Positions 58,500 through 64,000 of a stretch of 64,000 nt of DNA are shown piece after piece. Position 1 is the stretch's first letter. Each line of letters opens with the position of its first letter. The stretch covers positions 13,381,086-13,445,085 of the forward strand of contig CM053328.1 in NCBI GenBank assembly GCA_028583605.1, in the 5' to 3' direction. The notes beneath the pieces were generated by a model. The model saw only the letters and a list, made by a program, of their open reading frames with translations. It was not told the origin of the DNA and ran no database searches. Made by a program: the position numbers and the translations under genes. The stretch is from Dastarcus helophoroides. Lineage: Eukaryota > Arthropoda > Insecta > Coleoptera > Bothrideridae.

Positions 58500-61280
58500 T
58501 GACTAAAAGAATTCAAAATGTTCAATTTAGGAATTTCACCTCAAATATTTTGAATAAGTTTTTTGAAATTTCGAGTTTTATCTGAATATTTTGATTTTAT
58601 CCGCGGTCAAAATTTAAGAAAAAATGAAATTCCTGCCTTAGGTTTGAATTAGAAAAGAGATTAAAATTGGTGAAAAAAAATCTGAAATTTTTTCAAATTA
58701 TAATTTTTTTAAATTTTTTAGTTTTCTTCTCAAATCTTCCACCCCAGTCTCTAAAATTAAAACTCGAGATTTCCATACTTTTAGATTTTAAATTAAATTC
58801 AAATTTGTAAAATGGTGTAAGAATAAATGTCGGAGTTTTTTTTAGAAATCTCTAAACTCCTTTCGACTATTCAGTTTTGAAAAAATTCTGAATTTAAAAA
58901 AATATGCAAATTTGGAATTTTCAAAAAAGCCGAATTTTCTGAAAGTCAAAATATTGAAGAAAAATTAAAATTATCCTAAAAGGCTAAAGCTTTCACAAGT
59001 GCTCCAAATTTTTAAAAGTTGAGATTTTAGAAAAAATATAATTTTCAAAAAAAAACAAAAATTTGAAAAACGTGAAATTAGAAGTTAAAATTTTCAAAAA
59101 ATGGCACAATTTTAAAAGGTAGTAGAAATTTTGAAGAATGTCGAAATTTTGGAAAAAACGAGATTCACAAAACAAGGTTGAAAAACTGAACACAAAGGAA
59201 AGTTTTCAAAAAGTTCGAAATTATAGACACCGATAGAATTACAAAATAATAAACAAAATTCTTTAAGAGGTCAAAATTTTTAAAAAAGTCATAATTCTTT
59301 AGAAAATTTAAATTTTGAAGGCGAAAGATTCAAAAATAGGTGTCGAAATTTTGAAAAATGTCAAAATTTTTATAGAAAGTTTAAATCTCCAAAAAAGAGG
59401 CTGAGATTTTAAAAAACATGAATATTTTGATATTTAAACATTAAGGAAATCGACAATTTCACAAATAGTAAAATTTTAAAAAGTGGCGAAATTTTCGAAA
59501 ATATTAGTAATTTTAAAAAAGTTGAAATTGAAAATTTAAACTTTCAATTTTCATATTACCGCTGACTTTCACAAAAAAATAAAACTGTTAAACTTAAACT
59601 GAAAAGTTTCAGGAAAAGGAAGAAATTTCTAAAACTTGAACTTTATTGAAAAAATTTTCAGATTTTGAAGTTTAAAAACTTGAAGTAAAATAGAGTTTTT
59701 CTTAAGTACAAATTTTGACAAAAATAAAAATTTATTAAGATGATTCAAGTTTTAAAATAACATTTCCCAAACAAAATAACGTTCTACACTTTGCATTTAA
59801 ACTCGAAACGAAAGATGTTGAAATTTTGTCAAAAATTAAATTTTCGGAGAAGTTTAAATCTTAGAAAATAAAGAGAGAATTTACAAACAAAAGTTAAAAT
59901 CTTAAAGATAATGAGAACTTAAGAAAAAGGGTACAATATTAGAAAATATCGAAATTTTGAATAATGTAAAAAATTTCATGGAAAATTATAATTTCCAAGA
60001 TTTTTCAAATAATAATCGATATTCTGAAAAAAAATATCAACACTTTAAAGAAACGGACATTTTAAAAATTTGAACATTTGAAATGAAGAAATTTTTTAAA
60101 AAGGTTTTCAATTTATAAAAAAGTTAAAATTTTGAAAATTAGTGAAATAAGATCCAAAAGTGATCAAGATTTTGAAAAAAATTCGAGATTTCAAAAAACT
60201 GAAAAATTTTTGCTCAAATTTTTAGCGAAGTTTTTGGGAAGTGTTCATATTGAAGAAAACCCAAAATACCAGAACATTTTTGAAAAAATCAAAATTTAGA
60301 ATATTTGAAATTCTGAAAAAAGTAGAACATATTTTAAAAAGTCAAAAATTTTAATTGGAAATTAAATAAATGAAGGTTTTAAAACATTATTAAAATTTCT
60401 AAAAAAAGTCGTCATTTTCAAAAAAATGTCGACATTATCAAAAATCTTTGAAAATACGTAATTTATTAAAAAATCCAAAGCATATCTATATGAAAATTTT
60501 CCGTTTTTTAAAAACAATCAAAATTCTCTAAAAAAATAAAATTTTGTGGAAACTCCAAATGTCGAAAAAATGTTGTGTGAAAAAACTCAAAATTTTTAAA
60601 AATAACAGCTGAGAACTCACAAAGTCACCATAGGAGTAACCAAAATATCAATATTTTTAAAAAATTTTAAATTTTGAAAAACTAGTGAAATTTTGAAGAG
60701 TTAAAAATTTCAAAATGTCCAGCTTAAAAGAAACGTGACATTTTCAAAAAAGGAGAATTTTTAATCAGGGAAAATTTGGAAAATATAACGAAATCTTGGA
60801 ACGATTCAACATTTTCAAAAAAAGCCTAAATTTTTGAACTATTGAAAAGTCAAAATTAAAAAAAAGATACATTTTGAACTTTGTTCACATTTAAAAAAAA
60901 AATTAAAAATAATTGATAATGTTTTCAAATAAGTAAACATTTTCAGAATCTGGATCGATCTTTGTCTCCAAATTTAAACTTTTTATGAATATCACTTTCT
61001 GAATAATTTACTTTTTTCAACATTTTCGGGAAAGGATCGAAATTTTGAAAAAAGTAAATTTTGATATGACAAAAGTTTCAATTTCAAGAAAAAGATTGAA
61101 ATAGGAAAATGATGAAATTTTTAACAACAAACATTTCGAAAAATATCGAAATTATTAAAAATTTTCAATTTTTTTTTAATCGAATTTTTCAACAAAATAT
61201 CTAAATTGAATTCTGAATTTTGAAAAGAGACGAAAGTTTCGAAAATATTTGAAACTTTTAAAAAGTGAAATTCTTGAAAT
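58500..61280 (-). repeat. A-rich (minus-strand T-rich) degenerate tandem repeat
   Basis: The same short-unit repeat in the opposite orientation: AAAAAGTCGAAATTTTGAAAA-like text recurs throughout, especially 59020-59540 and 59880-60900. The strand asymmetry switches relative to 54.7-57.1 kb. No termini were recognised. Confidence 0.65.
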
Positions 61281-62868
61281 AAAAGTCGGAAGTTATGACG
61301 CGTCTCGCCCTTGTGTCATATGATGTCAGAATTTATTGACCCCCTCACTACCCCTTAATCTGAGAAGTAACATCGTGGCCGGTGTCTTATCAGCAAAACC
61401 TTTTAGTTCAAAATACTAGAATTTTATTTCAAACAAGCACAGCAATCCCATAACAGCTGCTGCTTGTTTATAATAAAAATTTCTATTTTATATTAAAATG
61501 ATAGACAAGGCATTTTGTTGAAAACCTTGACACTGAGCCTTTCGATAGGTGCAGTCTATTTTACACCTTTTTTAAAATTATGTCATTCTCGAAAATCCTG
61601 GTATCGAAAAAACATATTCCCGAAAATTTCGGGATTAAAAAGCGGTCCCGGAATTCCAGGATGCCGAAAATCAGGATCTCAGGATCCAATCCTCTAGCGA
61701 CAACTCATTGCTGGCGAACAGAACCAATAACAATTACATTTACTTAGGCGGAAGGCCAAGCAATTTTTATGTCTTATTTTATAATTCTATTTACATATTT
61801 AGAGGTGCCAATGTGATTATTGTTCGAAAAAATGACAAACAAATTTCAGCGTAAAAGATTAAATCACCTTTTTAAATAAAATTGTTATAAATTATGAATA
61901 ATGTATTAGTTTAAATTTTATAAAATACATTTCCATCTTTTTTTAATTTTTCTGTCGATTAAATAACATTTTTCATTTAAGCTTTGCCACACCTATAAGA
62001 ATCAAGCAGAAAAAGCAATATTGAAAAACCATATAAGAAGTTTTAGGAACTATTTATTACTTTGGGGGCCCGAAATAAAATATGTACCATAACGTCAATA
62101 ATATTCTGAATTTTTGGGAAGGATATAATGGAATATTTAATTTATAATCGATAATTAGATTATTCTAAGCGATTATTTTGATTCATTCGATTATGAAACT
62201 ATGTCGATTATGCCCAACATTGGAAATAATATTTAAAAATTTTCTTCCCATTAGCCTTATCAAAACAGCATCTGGTGACGTGATAACGTGATAATCGTCT
62301 GTTGACCTATGAAACTGTAAAGAATGTTTATTAAAAGCGTCCAGTTAGGGGGAATCTATGGTTTGGTTTGCCTTTTAAAACGGTCCCCCATGTGTGGCTA
62401 AAATTAATCATATACTTTATGAGTAGGACGCCTTGTAACGTAGTTGAGGTTAAAATAAAATGTAAGGTATATTCTTTGAGTATCGTAAGTTCGAAACGGG
62501 GCGGATTTTAGGAGGAATAACGATGGGAGGATAACGATTGTCGGTGGTCGCGGGAAGACACACATGGCCCTTTCCCCGGAAGTACGCATGCAAAATATAC
62601 GCGCAGATATATTATTTTTGATGTTCGCCAGATCCGCTTTAATTTAATTCTCTACGGGAGGCACGCGATACTAAATATACGTAATTTGTGGCCCCTATCA
62701 AATTTTATTACTCTCGTCTGTTATGTGTTTTCGCGAAGTTTTGTATTAATTTCAATTCGGCCCCGAAGTTTTCCATAGATTTTGGTTTTATTTCAGGCGC
62801 AGATTGTCTTATTGTAAACCATCAAGTAATCTTTGCATGGCTATCAACTGCATGGTTCCCTTTTTAAA
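61281..62868. other. mostly single-copy DNA with a small GGGATT-type repeat
   Basis: Around 61590-61690, words such as TCCCGAAAATTTCGGGATTA, CCCGGAATTCCAGG and TCAGGATCTCAGGATCC form short inverted repeats, possibly a hAT-like subterminal region. The rest (62340-62860) is balanced DNA with no supported gene. Confidence 0.4.
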
Positions 62869-64000
62869 AGCAGAGGCGTATCTAGGAACTAATAGACTCT
62901 TGTGTAAAAAACTTTTTATGACTCACTGTTTCTTAAATCTTTCCTAAAAATTTCGACTTTAGGTTTAGAAATTCCACATTTTGGTCAAGATATTTTAGCT
63001 TGCTTTTTTTTTTATTTCAACTTCTCATGATTTCCAGCTTACTAACAATGTTTATTTTTTCTAAAATGTAGCTTCCTTTTAACTTTGACATTAACATAAA
63101 ACTTCGACTTTTTCTTCGAAATTAATGAATTCTTTAGACCGAATTTTGGATTTATTTTTAAAATACCTTATTTATAAAGTTTCGACTTTTTCCTCTAAAT
63201 TTAAAGTTTCAATTTTGAGCTCTTTTTTCGAAATTTCGTTCTCATCCTTTTTCTGAAAATTTAGTATCATCTTTATTTTTTATTTTTGGTTTGAAACTTA
63301 AAATTTCGATTTTCTAGAAAATATTGATTTTTTTTGAAAATTTTGATTTTAAATTCGAAACATTAACTTCAGTGTCGCATTTTCGACTTTTTCCTGAACT
63401 TTACTTTCATTTTTACTTTGTCCTTAAATTTTCGATGAACGCGCCAAGCGTAAACTACTTCAAGAAATCTTAATTTTGTTCACCAATCTTATTTTTGCCT
63501 GAGTTCATTTAAAATATTTGCTAGAAATTCCCACCTTTTTTGCTGAATTTTTTTGTTCATTTCGAAAATTTTGAATTTAAATTCTAATTTTTTCTTCCTT
63601 TCGAATTTTTTTTTTTTTTTTCGAAAGATTTGCGCTTATTTCAAGATGTTAGAAATTGTTCGCTTTTTTGTAAAACTGCGAGTTTTTTCTTTGTTTTTTT
63701 CTTAAATTGTCAAAAAATTCAACATTTAGTTCTTTCTTCAGTAAATTTTATAATTGCTGGTTGAAAAATTTGTTACAAATTCTCTTCCCACTTTTGTAAA
63801 TTTTCTCCCCAGTTTTTTGAAAATTTTGATTTCTTTTCAATAAGTGCCACTTTTAACTTGCCCTTGTAATTTCCTTTTTTCGAAATTTTGACTATATAAT
63901 CGAAATATTGTCTTTTTAGAGAGACTAATTTATTTCAAAAATGTTTCGAAAATGCGACGTTTTTTCTAAAGACCCAATTTACATTTTCCTTTCAGGTTAA
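62869..64000 (+). mobile_element. hAT-like T-rich element, cut by window end
   Basis: The left terminus CAGAGGCGTATCTAGGAACT at 62871 resembles the ends at 161, 25352 and 22057. It is followed after about 60 bp by T-rich degenerate units running to the end of the window. The right end and target duplication lie outside. A good splice acceptor (TTTTCCTTTCAG) occupies 63984-63995, but its exon would be outside the window. Confidence 0.5.

Overview
This looks like animal, most probably insect, nuclear DNA: a very AT-rich, gene-poor intergenic or intronic stretch made almost entirely of old transposable elements and degenerate tandem repeats. The evidence is a Jockey-type non-LTR retrotransposon, pieces of other non-LTR families, a Penelope-like element with inverted terminal repeats, hAT-style inverted termini, and no compact operon-like coding. 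No intact host gene is visible. The only host-gene candidates are two short exon-like islands with splice-site context (14002-14084 and 45185-45247, both +) and a weak open frame at the left edge. The species cannot be named from the sequence.

Layout. 1-2410: a hAT-like element with an 8-bp target duplication whose interior is a T-rich degenerate repeat. 3970-4593, 6166-7042, 28822-29080 and 42464-44640: Penelope-like terminal repeats in head-to-head inverted pairs carrying hammerhead-ribozyme-like cores; the 6.2-7.0 kb copy still has a GIY-YIG endonuclease remnant. 9.8-13.4 kb and 18.9-20.5 kb: three diverged copies of one T-rich element plus pieces of a non-LTR element. 16228-18385: a 5'-truncated Jockey-type element with an 11-bp target duplication and only one in-frame stop. 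23428-24800: an element with ~480-bp inverted arms. 24845-29440: hAT-type ends enclosing further T-rich DNA and a second, differently built hammerhead motif at the centre of an inverted repeat. 31709-35847: a 4.1-kb inverted structure of ~425-bp units, broken by two smaller elements. 38.2-41.1 kb and 46.0-52.1 kb: minisatellite arrays built on a 17-bp monomer, mostly as a 34-bp dimer, in opposite orientations; the second array has been hit by a LOA/R1-like element, a possible solo LTR and an RTE-like fragment with a 12-bp target duplication. 54.4-61.3 kb and 62.9-64.0 kb: more T-rich or A-rich degenerate repeat.

Between these lie compositionally ordinary, apparently single-copy stretches (8.3-9.5, 14.1-16.2, 20.5-21.7, 35.9-38.2, 41.1-42.4, 52.9-54.4, 57.9-58.5 and 61.3-62.8 kb). 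They could hold regulatory DNA, but no specific site can be supported.

The most unusual material is (a) the hammerhead-like motifs of two types, (b) the very extensive 15-20-bp T-rich degenerate repeat that behaves as the body of hAT-like elements, and (c) the 17/34-bp array with longer higher-order blocks.
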